Of a stretch of 64,000 nt of DNA, positions 28,602-36,162 are shown one piece after another; position 1 is the stretch's first letter, and every line of letters begins with the position of its first letter. The position numbers were made by a program, and so were the translations under genes. Origin of the DNA: Anaerovorax sp. IOR16 (GTDB lineage Bacteria; Bacillota; Clostridia; Peptostreptococcales; Anaerovoracaceae); NCBI RefSeq assembly GCF_017168145.1, contig NZ_JADQTL010000009.1, positions 496,001 to 560,000 on the forward strand, given 5' to 3'. The notes beneath the pieces are model-generated. The model searched no databases. It had not been told where the DNA came from and was given only the letters and a program-made list of their open reading frames with translations.

Positions 28602-30158
28602 TTACACAATTTTAGTTGTCCAATCTTCAACATTCCAGATGTCAGTTACCCAGCTTTCATAAAATTCCGGTTCATGGCATACCAGTAAAACCGTGCCCTT
28701 AAATGCGGCAATCGCACGTTTCAACTCTTCTTTCGCTTCAACGTCTAAGTGATTGGTGGGTTCATCCAAAACAAGCCAATTTGTTTCCTTTTGCATAAGC
28801 TTACAAAGACGAACCTTTGCATTTTCACCGCCGCTTAAAACTTTCATTTGGCTTGTGATGTGTTCTGCAGTTAAACCACATTTTGCAAGAGCAGATCGGA
28901 CTTCACCATTCGTATAAGTCGGATACTCAGCCCAAACACTTTCCAGAGCCGTTTGTGAATTATCTCGCTCTGCTTCCTGTTCGAAATAAGCAGGAACCAA
29001 AAAGTCTCCAAGTTCTGCAGTTCCGGATATCGGTGCTATCTTTCCGAGAATGGTTTTTAATAATGTAGATTTTCCAAGACCATTTGTTCCGACAATGGCT
29101 ACTTTTTGACCTCGTTCCAATGCAAAGGAAACAGGTCGCGTTAATGGTTCGTTATATCCCAGAACCAAATCCTTTGCTTCAACGATAAAACGTCCTGGAG
29201 TTCTTGCTTCTTTAAAGGAGAAAGAAGGCTTTGGCTTTTCTTTTGGTTTTTCCAGTACTTCCATTTTATCAAGCATTTTTTGGCGGCTGTTTGCCATACC
29301 TCTTGTTGCAACACGGGCTTTATTTCGTGCAATGAAGTCCTCCATACGTTCGCGTTCAGCCTGCTGCTTTTCATATGCTTTCGCTTCCTGTAATTTTTTT
29401 ACTTCGTACATTTGCATGAATTTTTCATAATTACCCGTGTAGCGAGTCAGGACACCATCGTTGACATGATAGATGACGTTAACAACATCGTTTAAGAAAG
29501 TCATATCGTGAGAAACCAAAATGAAAGCATTCTCATATTGCTGTAAATAACGTTTTAACCATTCAATGTGCTCATAGTCCAAATAGTTGGTCGGTTCGTC
29601 CAAAATTAAAATAGTTGGATCTTGAAGTAAGAGCTTCGTTAAAAGCACCTTTGTACGCTGACCACCAGAAAGATCACTTACATCCTTATCTAATCCGATG
29701 CTTCCAAGTCCCAAACCGTTTGCAACTTCTTCAATTTTAGCATCTAAGGTATAAAAACCACTGTGCTCGAGAATTTGCTGAATTTCTCCGGCATCTTCCA
29801 TCATTGCTTCAAGATCTTCTGCTTCTGCATTTCCCATTTTTTCATACAGTGAGAGCATTTCTGCTTCCAAATCAAATGAATTTTGGAAGGCTTCTCTTAG
29901 GATATCTCGAATAGTCATACCTTTTTTTAAGCTGGAATGTTGATCTAAATAACCGACAGTAACACGCTTGGACCACTCTATTTTTCCTTCATCAGGGGCT
30001 AATTGACCAGTAATAATATTTAAGAAAGTCGATTTTCCTTCACCGTTAGCTCCGATCAAACCGACGTGTTCTCCTTTTAATAAACGGAAGGAGGCATCCT
30101 CCAAAATCCGTCTTCCTCCAAATCCATGGGTGACATTTTCAACGATTAGTACGCTCAT
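28602..30158 (-). CDS. ABC-F family ATPase
   Basis: A 518-residue soluble protein with two ABC cassettes and no membrane domain. Walker A motifs are GANGEGKST (about 36-44) and GTNGLGKST (about 355-363). Signatures LSGGQ and LSGGE are each followed by 'LDEPTN.LD'. A charged linker (about 235-320, 'EKQQAERERMEDFIARNKAR') forms the P-site tRNA-interaction motif region. ABC-F proteins act on ribosomes, either in translation control or in antibiotic protection; the subgroup cannot be assigned by eye. AAGAGGAT precedes the ATG. Confidence 0.88.
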   Translation of the reverse strand: MSVLIVENVTHGFGGRRILEDASFRLLKGEHVGLIGANGEGKSTFLNIITGQLAPDEGKIEWSKRVTVGYLDQHSSLKKGMTIRDILREAFQNSFDLEAEMLSLYEKMGNAEAEDLEAMMEDAGEIQQILEHSGFYTLDAKIEEVANGLGLGSIGLDKDVSDLSGGQRTKVLLTKLLLQDPTILILDEPTNYLDYEHIEWLKRYLQQYENAFILVSHDMTFLNDVVNVIYHVNDGVLTRYTGNYEKFMQMYEVKKLQEAKAYEKQQAERERMEDFIARNKARVATRGMANSRQKMLDKMEVLEKPKEKPKPSFSFKEARTPGRFIVEAKDLVLGYNEPLTRPVSFALERGQKVAIVGTNGLGKSTLLKTILGKIAPISGTAELGDFLVPAYFEQEAERDNSQTALESVWAEYPTYTNGEVRSALAKCGLTAEHITSQMKVLSGGENAKVRLCKLMQKETNWLVLDEPTNHLDVEAKEELKRAIAAFKGTVLLVCHEPEFYESWVTDIWNVEDWTTKIV

Positions 30159-30220
30159 GTTCTATCCTCTTCTTTTTTTATTTTTTTCTTACTTATTCTT
30201 ATATCCAAATGATTCAGCTT

Positions 30221-30277
30221 TTATCTTATCAAAGCTTGATTATCTCTCATTAATATTGTTAGTTTCATTTTTTGCAT
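30221..30277 (-). promoter_or_regulatory. possible leader peptide upstream of the ABC-F gene
   Basis: An 18-codon frame (MQKMKLTILMRDNQALIR) lies in the 120-base leader of the ABC-F gene, followed by self-complementary AAGCTTTGA/TCAAAGC-type sequence. ABC-F genes are often controlled by such leaders, but no good SD is visible here. Speculative. Confidence 0.2.
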
Positions 30278-30363
30278 AACAAAAAGATTATATCATAAAG
30301 TGACGAAAAAGAAAGAATGAAAATTAAAGTGAATATTTTAATGTTAAAATATGTAAAATTTGA

Positions 30364-30393
30364 TTGACAAACAAGGGCTAATAAATGTATAAT
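30364..30393 (+). promoter_or_regulatory. sigma-A promoter of the PC4-like gene
   Basis: TTGACA (30364-30369), 18 bases, TATAAT (30388-30393): full consensus hexamers. The start codon is 52 bases downstream. Confidence 0.75.
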
Positions 30394-30445
30394 TATGGAA
30401 GAAAATACAATAAATAGAGAGTCGAATGTTAGAAAGGAGAATAAA

Positions 30446-30685
30446 ATGGCTACCAAAGAAAAGGATCGTGAAGTTACTTTTAAAATCGGAGAACATTTTG
30501 GAGTGATATCCACTTCTGCAAATGGATGGCAGAGAGAATTGAACATGGTTTCCTGGAATGGGGGAGCAGAAAAATACGACCTTAGAGATTGGGACAAAGA
30601 TCATAAGTCGATGAGTCGTGGCATTACTATGACACAAGAGGAAGTTAAGGAATTGGGGAACTTGATTATTGACTTGAAATTGTAA
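30446..30685 (+). CDS. YdbC/PC4-like single-strand nucleic-acid-binding protein
   Basis: A 79-residue protein resembling the bacterial YdbC family of PC4-type (transcriptional coactivator p15) folds. Strands such as 'VTFKIGEHFGVISTSANGWQRELNMVSWNGGAEKYDLRDWDKDHKSMSRGITMT' precede one C-terminal helix 'QEEVKELGNLIIDLKL'. Such proteins bind single-stranded DNA or RNA. The ATG 30446 follows AAAGGAG; longer in-frame starts lie upstream of the SD. Monocistronic, with a consensus promoter and a strong terminator. Confidence 0.75.
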   Translation: MATKEKDREVTFKIGEHFGVISTSANGWQRELNMVSWNGGAEKYDLRDWDKDHKSMSRGITMTQEEVKELGNLIIDLKL

Positions 30686-30742
30686 ACATTTTAGAAAAGA
30701 CAATCAAATTTTAATAATAATTGAAGATAGTGGATATAGGAA

Positions 30743-30786
30743 GATAAAAGTTCCCATTATAAAATAAATTGATGGGAACTTTTATC
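30743..30786. terminator. bidirectional terminator
   Basis: GATAAAAGTTCCCAT (30743-30757) and ATGGGAACTTTTATC (30772-30786) are perfectly complementary over 15 bp, between the PC4-like gene and the convergent ACT-domain gene. Confidence 0.85.
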
Positions 30787-30807
30787 CTTTAATATTGTTA
30801 CTTAATA

Positions 30808-31203
30808 TTATTCTAATTCAGCTTCTTTCAATGCAATTTGAGCACGTTCATTATCCACCACTTTAAGAATGAGTGGGGCTTTGCCGTCATTGGAATAACC
30901 ATACATATATGCTACATTTAAATCTACAGATAGAAGTGCTTTCAGTACACGATTTAAAGAGCCGGGAACATCCGGCATTTCTACGCAAAGAACATCGGTT
31001 ACTTTAATAGAGTAGCTTAAGTCTTTTAAGGCATTAACTGCTTTTTCAATATCATCTACAATCATACGAAGTACACCATATTCTGCGGTCTCTGCAATAT
31101 TAAGTGCTGAAATATTTACATTTGCTTCGTGAAGTGCTTCAGTGACTTCCATTAGTCTTCCGGATTCATTTTGGACAAAAACAGATAATTGCTTGATAAT
31201 CAT
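30808..31203 (-). CDS. tandem ACT-domain protein
   Basis: A 131-residue protein made of two ACT domains: 'KQLSVFVQNESGRLMEVTEALHEANVNISALNIAE' (N-terminal half) and 'VLCVEMPDVPGSLNRVLKALLSVDLNVAYMY' (from about 70). ACT domains bind small ligands, usually amino acids. This form is regularly found next to phenylacetate-CoA ligase in anaerobes, presumably as a ligand-sensing partner. The ATG 31203 is chosen because AAGGAAGG lies 8 bases upstream; the in-frame GTG 31212 overlaps that SD. It is 24 bases downstream of the ligase gene. Confidence 0.85.
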   Translation of the reverse strand: MIIKQLSVFVQNESGRLMEVTEALHEANVNISALNIAETAEYGVLRMIVDDIEKAVNALKDLSYSIKVTDVLCVEMPDVPGSLNRVLKALLSVDLNVAYMYGYSNDGKAPLILKVVDNERAQIALKEAELE

Positions 31204-31227
31204 TGTTTCCACCTTCCTTTGTAAAAT

Positions 31228-32526
31228 TTATATATGTCGTCTGTCTATAACTCGCTTCGCTTTGCCTTCGCTTCGCTGAATGGTTTTATGTTCCACTAGT
31301 TTAACTATAACACCAATACGTAGTACACTGTCAATTTTTTGTTTGATTTTTTTACGAATTTTTTCTAAATCTGCAATTTCATCAGTAAAATACTTATCAT
31401 CAATTTCAACCTGTAATTCAATGGTATCCATTGTACCTTGACGGTCAACGATAATCAGATAATGAGGTTTTGCCTCCGGCACTTCAAGAAGGACACTTTC
31501 AATCTGAGATGGGAATACATTGACTCCGCGAATGATGAGCATATCGTCAGAGCGGCCGCATACTTTGGACATTCTAGCGCTGGTTCTTCCGCATTCACAC
31601 GGTGTATGAGTAATGCTGCTTAAATCTCTTGTTCGATATCTTAAAAGAGGCATTGCTTCCTTTGTTAGGTGTGTGAAGGTTAATTCCCCAATCGTGCCGT
31701 CTGCAACCGGTTTTAAGGTATCAGGATCCAATATTTCCGGATAAAAATGATCCTCGGCAATGTGAAGCCCATTTTGGTTTTCACAGCTGATGGCTACTCC
31801 TGGCCCCATGATTTCAGAAAGTCCATAAATATCATAAGCCGTAACATTTAAACTTTCTTCAATTTTTGTACGCATTTCTTGGCTCCAAGGTTCTGCACCA
31901 AAAATACCGATACGTAAGTTTAATTGTTTTGGATCTACTCCGGCTTCTGCAAGTGCTTCACCTAAAAATAAAGCGTAGGAAGGAGTACATGCTAGAATAC
32001 TCGTTTCAAAATCTTGCATTAAGGTTAATTGATTTCTTGTATTTCCTCCTGAAATTGGTACAACTGCAGCTCCTAGTTTTGTTGCGCCATCATGAATTCC
32101 TAATCCTCCCGTAAAGAGTCCATAGCCATAAGCAACCTGTACGACATCTTCTTTTGTCCCTCCTGTACAGCAGATTGCTCTTGCGACACATTCAGCAAAG
32201 GTATCAAGATCTTTTCTTGTATGTGGAACAGAGGTTGGTTTTCCTGTAGTTCCGGAAGAAGCATGTATACGGACAAATTCACTTTTAGGTACGGAGCAGA
32301 GCCCGAAAGGATAATTGTCCCGTAAATCTTTTTTTGTAGTGAAAGGGAGCTTTACAATATCTTCAATGGTTTTGATGTCTCCCGGTTCTATACCAAGCTC
32401 TTGCATTTTTTTTCTATAAAATTCTACATTCTGATAAACACGTCCAACCGTATCTTTCAATCTTTCGCTTTGTAATGCGTGCATATGATCTCTACTCAAC
32501 GTTTCAATCGGTTCATTCCAATACAT
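31228..32526 (-). CDS. paaK: phenylacetate-CoA ligase
   Basis: A 432-residue acyl-adenylate-forming enzyme. The phosphate loop 'SSGTTGKP' is at about 90-97, the adenine motif 'YDIYGLSEIMGPG' near 235, and the hinge region includes 'GRSDDMLIIRGVNVFPSQIE'. It activates phenylacetate or another aryl acid to its CoA thioester using ATP. In amino-acid-fermenting anaerobes this serves salvage or disposal of aryl acids made from Phe, Tyr or Trp. AAGGAG is 8 bases before the ATG. The operon, with the ACT gene, is preceded by a T-box leader, which ties it to tRNA charging. Confidence 0.88.
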   Translation of the reverse strand: MYWNEPIETLSRDHMHALQSERLKDTVGRVYQNVEFYRKKMQELGIEPGDIKTIEDIVKLPFTTKKDLRDNYPFGLCSVPKSEFVRIHASSGTTGKPTSVPHTRKDLDTFAECVARAICCTGGTKEDVVQVAYGYGLFTGGLGIHDGATKLGAAVVPISGGNTRNQLTLMQDFETSILACTPSYALFLGEALAEAGVDPKQLNLRIGIFGAEPWSQEMRTKIEESLNVTAYDIYGLSEIMGPGVAISCENQNGLHIAEDHFYPEILDPDTLKPVADGTIGELTFTHLTKEAMPLLRYRTRDLSSITHTPCECGRTSARMSKVCGRSDDMLIIRGVNVFPSQIESVLLEVPEAKPHYLIIVDRQGTMDTIELQVEIDDKYFTDEIADLEKIRKKIKQKIDSVLRIGVIVKLVEHKTIQRSEGKAKRVIDRRHI

Positions 32527-32621
32527 AATTTTGTCTCCTTCAAAGCTATAAATTTTTTTCTGTCACCAAATCCTATGCGTTTTCATATTCTATACCATAA
32601 ACTTTAAGGAGGTATTATTTC

Positions 32622-32756
32622 ATGAGATGTTACAATGAATGCGCAGGGATTGACGATAGTCTTCTGTTCTTTTTTCTGTTGTTACTTGTAATCATTTGCA
32701 TGCCATCCATGTTTGGTTGCGGTGACATGAATAATAATGATAATTGCTGTTGCTAA
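32622..32756 (+). CDS. 44-residue Cys-rich membrane peptide
   Basis: ATG 32622 follows a strong AAGGAGGT. The 44-residue product starts 'MRCYNECAGIDDS', has one hydrophobic stretch (LLFFFLLLLVIICMPSMF) and ends in 'GCGDMNNNDNCCC'. Cys residues flank and follow the helix. No family recognised. It lies on the opposite strand between the T-box terminator and paaK, so it is antisense to the paaK leader transcript. The SD and composition argue that it is real. Confidence 0.55.
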   Translation: MRCYNECAGIDDSLLFFFLLLLVIICMPSMFGCGDMNNNDNCCC

Positions 32757-32773
32757 TTTTACATTAACTAAAC

Positions 32774-33051
32774 AAAAAGGGCTCCTCGTCTCGTAAGAGA
32801 CGGGAAGCCCGTGGTACCACTCTTCTTGCTGTGCTTAAAATAAGGATAAGCCTTCAGCCACTCAGGACAAATCATCCGTATCCCTGTAACGGGGGAAACC
32901 GTGTACACCTACTATTGCAAAATGCAGCGTTCAATGTACCAGCTCAAGGGGGAACTTGGGTGAACACATGTATCCGGTTCTCATCTATTCCGGATTCTCT
33001 GTATACATTGGTGAATCACTTACTTTACCCTGTCATCGCTTTTTATATATT
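32774..33051 (-). ncRNA. T-box leader (tRNA-sensing riboswitch), probably Phe-specific
   Basis: On the minus strand: Stem I opens AGC-GATGA-CAGGG with AGTA in the specifier loop (k-turn and loop-E signatures) and closes CCCTTG-A-GCT. The distal part has an AGAGA bulge and an ATCCGG/CCGGAT stem. The T-box AGAGTGGTACCACG (about 32824-32811) overlaps a terminator GGGCTTCCCGTCTC...GAGGAGCCC plus T5. The specifier-loop 3' strand reads CCAAGTTCC, so TTC (Phe, 32954-32952) is the best codon. TGGT in the T-box demands a tRNA ending ACCA, which suits Phe or Tyr and not bacterial Trp. Downstream gene: paaK. Confidence 0.85.
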
Positions 33052-33057
33052 GAGCAT

Positions 33058-33086
33058 ATAATACAACTACAAAATAAGTTTGTCAA
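33058..33086 (-). promoter_or_regulatory. sigma-A promoter of the T-box leader
   Basis: Minus strand TTGACA (33086-33081), 17 bases, TATTAT (33063-33058). Start expected near 33051, just before Stem I. Confidence 0.75.
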
Positions 33087-33268
33087 CTCTTTTTTTTATT
33101 ATATAGGAGAACTCTTTTTTTTGATATATTTTCGTTTTTGTTGACCCAAAAAGGGAGAAATGGTATGATATGTTAGAAGTTAGCAATTGCTAACCTGTAA
33201 CCATCTATTTATTACTTAATACATTATACATCGTAGATAAGATGCAACACAGAAGGGAGAAAATTGCG

Positions 33269-33900
33269 TTGTCAAAAAAGAAAAAAGTGGATTCCTTATT
33301 GTTGTACCATGATCTTATTTTTGGAATTGTAACTGCATTGGAAGCAAGGGATGAATATACAGCCAGTCATTCAATACGAGTTAGTGATATGACAGAACAG
33401 ATATGCTGTCTTTTAAATCTTTCCGAGGAGGAAATGGAAACCATTCATATTGCAGCACATCTTCATGATATAGGAAAAATTGGGATTGAGGATCACATTT
33501 TAAGAAAAAGTGGCCCATTGAATAAAGGAGAATGGTTGTTGATGAAACAGCATCCTGTAATAGGCTATGAAATACTGAAAAAAGTAGAAAGGTTTGAACT
33601 AATTGCTGCCATTGTACGTCATCATCATGAGCGATGGGATGGAATGGGATATCCGGATGGTATTAAGGGGAAAGCAATCCCGCTTGGTTCGAGAATTATT
33701 GCAATCACAGATTCAATTGATGCAATGTTAAATGATCGTCAATATCGAAAAAAATGTCTCCGGAAGAATGTAGAATAGAAATTCAACAAAACATTGGAAT
33801 TATGTATGATCCTAAAATTGCAGAAATGGTACTAAATAACTGGGGGAAGATAATTAAAAATGAGAATGAAAAAGATCTAATATTGGATTATTCTATTTAA
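33269..33900 (+). CDS. HD-GYP domain protein with a -1 frameshift
   Basis: The zero frame encodes an HD-GYP phosphodiesterase-like domain: 'HSIRVSDM', 'HLHDIGKIGI' (the HD pair) and 'HHERWDGMGYPDGI' (the GYP region). It ends at 33778 soon after 'DSIDAMLNDRQYRKK'. The expected domain ending ('MSPEECRIEIQQNIGIMYDPKIAEMVLNNWG') continues in the -1 frame up to 33900. The switch point is a run of seven A (33748-33754) read A AAA AAA, a classical slippery heptamer. This could be programmed frameshifting, polymerase slippage, a mutation or an assembly error. The start is taken as TTG 33269 after AAGGGAG. Likely cyclic-di-GMP-related; no sensor domain. Confidence 0.72.
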
Positions 33901-33915
33901 TAAAATTGATTATTT

Positions 33916-33942
33916 AGACGTTCAGAAATGAGCGTCTTTTTT
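33916..33942 (+). terminator. Rho-independent terminator
   Basis: AGACG (33916-33920) pairs with CGTCT (33933-33937), followed by T-rich sequence, 16 bases after the frameshifted HD-GYP end. This supports the longer reading of that gene. Confidence 0.6.
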
Positions 33943-34027
33943 ATAAAGATTCAGGGCGTTCTGCCAGCCTTTCCTATTGAAGTATAATAAAAGTAAATCT
34001 ATAATTAGGGGTATGGAGGAGTGTGGG

Positions 34028-34876
34028 ATGTTTAAAATCGGAGAATTTTCTAAATTAACGCAAGTAACAATTAGGATGTTAAGATATTATGATGAGGTGG
34101 GACTTTTAAAACCAGCACAAATTGATTCATGGACTGGCTACCGGATGTATTCTGTAGAACAAATACCTATTTTAAACAAGATAATTTATTTAAGAGATAG
34201 TGGATTTAGTGTAGCTGAAATTGCAATCGTCATTAATAGTGAAGACAATAATTTCATTATGGAGCAGCTTGATAATAAATTTTTAGAAATAAAAAAAATA
34301 ATACAGTCAGAGCAAGAAAAATTAAGAAAAATAACGCTTGCCAAAAGCGAGATTTTACATAAAAAAAGTGATATGCACTATAATGTTACAATAAAATCGG
34401 TTCCTAGTTATCAAGTACTTTCACTAAGAAAAATTATTCCAGATTATTTCGCAGAGGGAGAACTGTGGAAAGAGCTGTTTGCCTTTGCAGAACAACAACA
34501 GATCTCAGTTTCAAGTGATACATTTACAATTTACCACGATGCAGAATATAAAGAAAAAAATGTGGATGTTGAATTGTGTATGCCTGTTAAAAAAGTAGGA
34601 AAAAGTATAGGTGATTTTAGCTATCGAAATACCGAATTAGTATCAATTATGGCATGCACAATGGTCTATGGCGAATTTTCTAATATTGCAGGTGCTTATT
34701 TGGCTTTTGCAAGATGGTTACAGAAAAACAGCTTTTATAAAATGGGCGAACAGAGTAGGCAGATTGTACACCGTGGACCGTGGAATGAAAAAGATCCACA
34801 AAAATATTTAGTAGAAATTCAAATTCCTTTAGAAAAAGTACAGCCTTGTCCCTCAATGAAAACAACAGAAGGGTAA
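34028..34876 (+). CDS. MerR-family regulator with GyrI-like effector domain
   Basis: A 282-residue BmrR-like activator. The N-terminal winged helix ('MFKIGEFSKLTQVTIRMLRYYDEVGLLKPAQID', ending near residue 70) leads to a coiled-coil dimer helix (about 75-120) and a C-terminal GyrI-like small-molecule-binding domain ('VTIKSVPSYQVLSLRKIIPDY...VELCMPVKK'). Such proteins sense hydrophobic or cationic drugs. The ATG 34028 follows GGAGGAG. Right after it comes a separate promoter for the riboswitch-controlled yjdF gene, so a common theme of toxic small molecules is plausible (inference). Confidence 0.85.
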   Translation: MFKIGEFSKLTQVTIRMLRYYDEVGLLKPAQIDSWTGYRMYSVEQIPILNKIIYLRDSGFSVAEIAIVINSEDNNFIMEQLDNKFLEIKKIIQSEQEKLRKITLAKSEILHKKSDMHYNVTIKSVPSYQVLSLRKIIPDYFAEGELWKELFAFAEQQQISVSSDTFTIYHDAEYKEKNVDVELCMPVKKVGKSIGDFSYRNTELVSIMACTMVYGEFSNIAGAYLAFARWLQKNSFYKMGEQSRQIVHRGPWNEKDPQKYLVEIQIPLEKVQPCPSMKTTEG

Positions 34877-34878
34877 AC

Positions 34879-34907
34879 TTGACAGACATTATGAAAAAAG
34901 CTAGTAT
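34879..34907 (+). promoter_or_regulatory. sigma-A promoter of the yjdF leader
   Basis: TTGACA (34879-34884), 17 bases, TAGTAT (34902-34907), overlapping the end of the MerR stop region. Confidence 0.65.
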
Positions 34908-34924
34908 TTAAGTAGCAAAGATAA

Positions 34925-35034
34925 AAACACAGTTCCGGTTGGTAGTCCGGACGCAGGTAAATATCCTGTCAGTAACCTGCCCTCCCATGGGTTGTCCATT
35001 CTCTGCGTTTAATTTTTTTATGGGAGGAATGCAT
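34925..35034 (+). ncRNA. yjdF-type riboswitch leader (azaaromatic-sensing)
   Basis: The leader of a YjdF-family gene contains a folded segment starting at CAGTTCCGG/GTCCGGAC. It includes CAGGT/ACCTG and ends with CCTCCCAT (34981-34988), which is exactly complementary to ATGGGAGG (35020-35027), the SD of the next gene. This matches the known yjdF RNA, reported to bind azaaromatic compounds and to control translation by SD sequestration. The family match is by position and by the SD-masking helix, not by covariance search. Confidence 0.75.
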
Positions 35035-35454
35035 ATGGCATTAATATCAGCAAAACTTACTGTGTTTTTTGAAGAGCCATTTTGGATCGGTGTATATGAG
35101 CGGACAGAGAATCAAAAACTGGAAGTATGCAAAATTTTGTTTGGAGCAGAACCAAAGGATTATGAGGTTTACGAGTATCTTTTAAAAAATTTTTCTAAGT
35201 TAAAATTTAGTCCATCGGTTTGGACAGAGAAAAAAGTGCGAAAACCTATCAATCCGAAACGATTGCAGAGAGAAATCAGCAAACAATTGCATGAAACCGG
35301 ACTAGGAACAAAAGCACAGCAAGCATTAAAACTTCAACAACAAGAGATGAAAACAGAACGGAAATTAAACCGTAAGAAGAAGACTGAGGAGGAAAAGCAA
35401 CGTCAATTTGATTTAAAACAAAAAAAGAAAAAACAAAAGCACAGGGGAAGGTAA
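35035..35454 (+). CDS. yjdF: YjdF-family protein
   Basis: A 139-residue protein with a short N-terminal beta-rich part ('AKLTVFFEEPFWIGVYERTENQKLEVCKILFGAEP') and a long, very basic C-terminal helix rich in Lys, Gln and Arg (about 75-139, ending KKKQKHRGR). This is the YjdF layout known from Bacillus. Biochemical function is unknown; its riboswitch control suggests a role against azaaromatic compounds. The ATG 35035 lies 7 bases after GGGAGG; the in-frame upstream ATG at 34939 is inside the riboswitch. Confidence 0.85.
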   Translation: MALISAKLTVFFEEPFWIGVYERTENQKLEVCKILFGAEPKDYEVYEYLLKNFSKLKFSPSVWTEKKVRKPINPKRLQREISKQLHETGLGTKAQQALKLQQQEMKTERKLNRKKKTEEEKQRQFDLKQKKKKQKHRGR

Positions 35455-35523
35455 AATAATAAAAGTAAGTTATAATTTTCCAAACACTTTTTATAATATT
35501 CTGTCAATAATGCATATACTTTG

Positions 35524-35532
35524 TGTTATAAT
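35524..35532 (+). promoter_or_regulatory. extended -10 promoter
   Basis: TGTTATAAT (TG-N-TATAAT, TATAAT at 35527-35532) about 135 bases before the small membrane protein gene. No clear -35. Confidence 0.45.
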
Positions 35533-35668
35533 AAATACGAATTTAAGTAACAAAATCAAATAACATCAAACGATTTTGTCTCAAATGTATTTATTGATCC
35601 TGGTGAAGCAAACCGGAGCAACGGTTTGCACTTATGATGTAATAAAAAAACAGAGAGGAGTGATGGAA

Positions 35669-35899
35669 ATGAAGAATTTGTTTTCCTATGGAGATGACTT
35701 CATTAAACAGTCGGATTGGAAGGATATCTCACTGCTTAAGCTTTGCCTTTTTTCACTTGGAATTCTATTTGGTATGAAGTTACCGCATAAGGTACAGAAG
35801 CCAGCTGCTGCTGTAGCTTCAACGGTTTTTGTTGCAACTTATGTTCCATTAATGCTCAAGATGTTAAGAATTTTTACAAAAACAGAAGTAAATGAATAA
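35669..35899 (+). CDS. small membrane protein
   Basis: A 76-residue protein, 'MKNLFSYGDDFIKQSDWKDISLLKLCLFSLGILFGMKLP', with two hydrophobic segments (about 22-38 and 46-65). Close relatives in Clostridia are often labelled phosphate-permease-related without evidence; I assign no function. ATG 35669 was chosen for its 8-base distance from GAGGAG; ATG 35663 is too close. Confidence 0.65.
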   Translation: MKNLFSYGDDFIKQSDWKDISLLKLCLFSLGILFGMKLPHKVQKPAAAVASTVFVATYVPLMLKMLRIFTKTEVNE

Positions 35900-35934
35900 A
35901 ACAGATGTAAATAATTAAAAATGAATTGTTTTTG

Positions 35935-35970
35935 AAACAGTACAATCTTTTTAGATGTACTGTTTTTTTT
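35935..35970 (+). terminator. Rho-independent terminator
   Basis: AACAGTACA (35936-35944) and TGTACTGTT (35956-35964) form a perfect 9-bp stem followed by eight T. Confidence 0.85.
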
Positions 35971-36102
35971 ATAGGAATATATGCAAATAGAACTGCTGAT
36001 GTAAACAAAAACATAAGTTAATTTTTACGATGTATTAAATGTAGAATAATCTATTGTTTATTGATAAAATAAACTTTATGAATTTTCTTTACAATGTTTA
36101 TC

Positions 36103-36131
36103 TTTACAAATACGAATATTTAAACTATAAT
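36103..36131 (+). promoter_or_regulatory. sigma-A promoter of the recombinase-like gene
   Basis: TTTACA (36103-36108), 17 bases, TATAAT (36126-36131), 31 bases before the ATG. Confidence 0.7.
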
Positions 36132-36162
36132 GTGAATACTAAGAAAAAAGAGAGAGAAAACA

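Noticed and set aside
32831-33144. two plus-strand frames of 76 and 62 residues
   Set aside because: They lie antisense to the T-box leader and are explained by its structure.
35576-35668. longer N-terminus for the 76-residue membrane protein
   Set aside because: It lies upstream of the GAGGAG SD and begins near the promoter.
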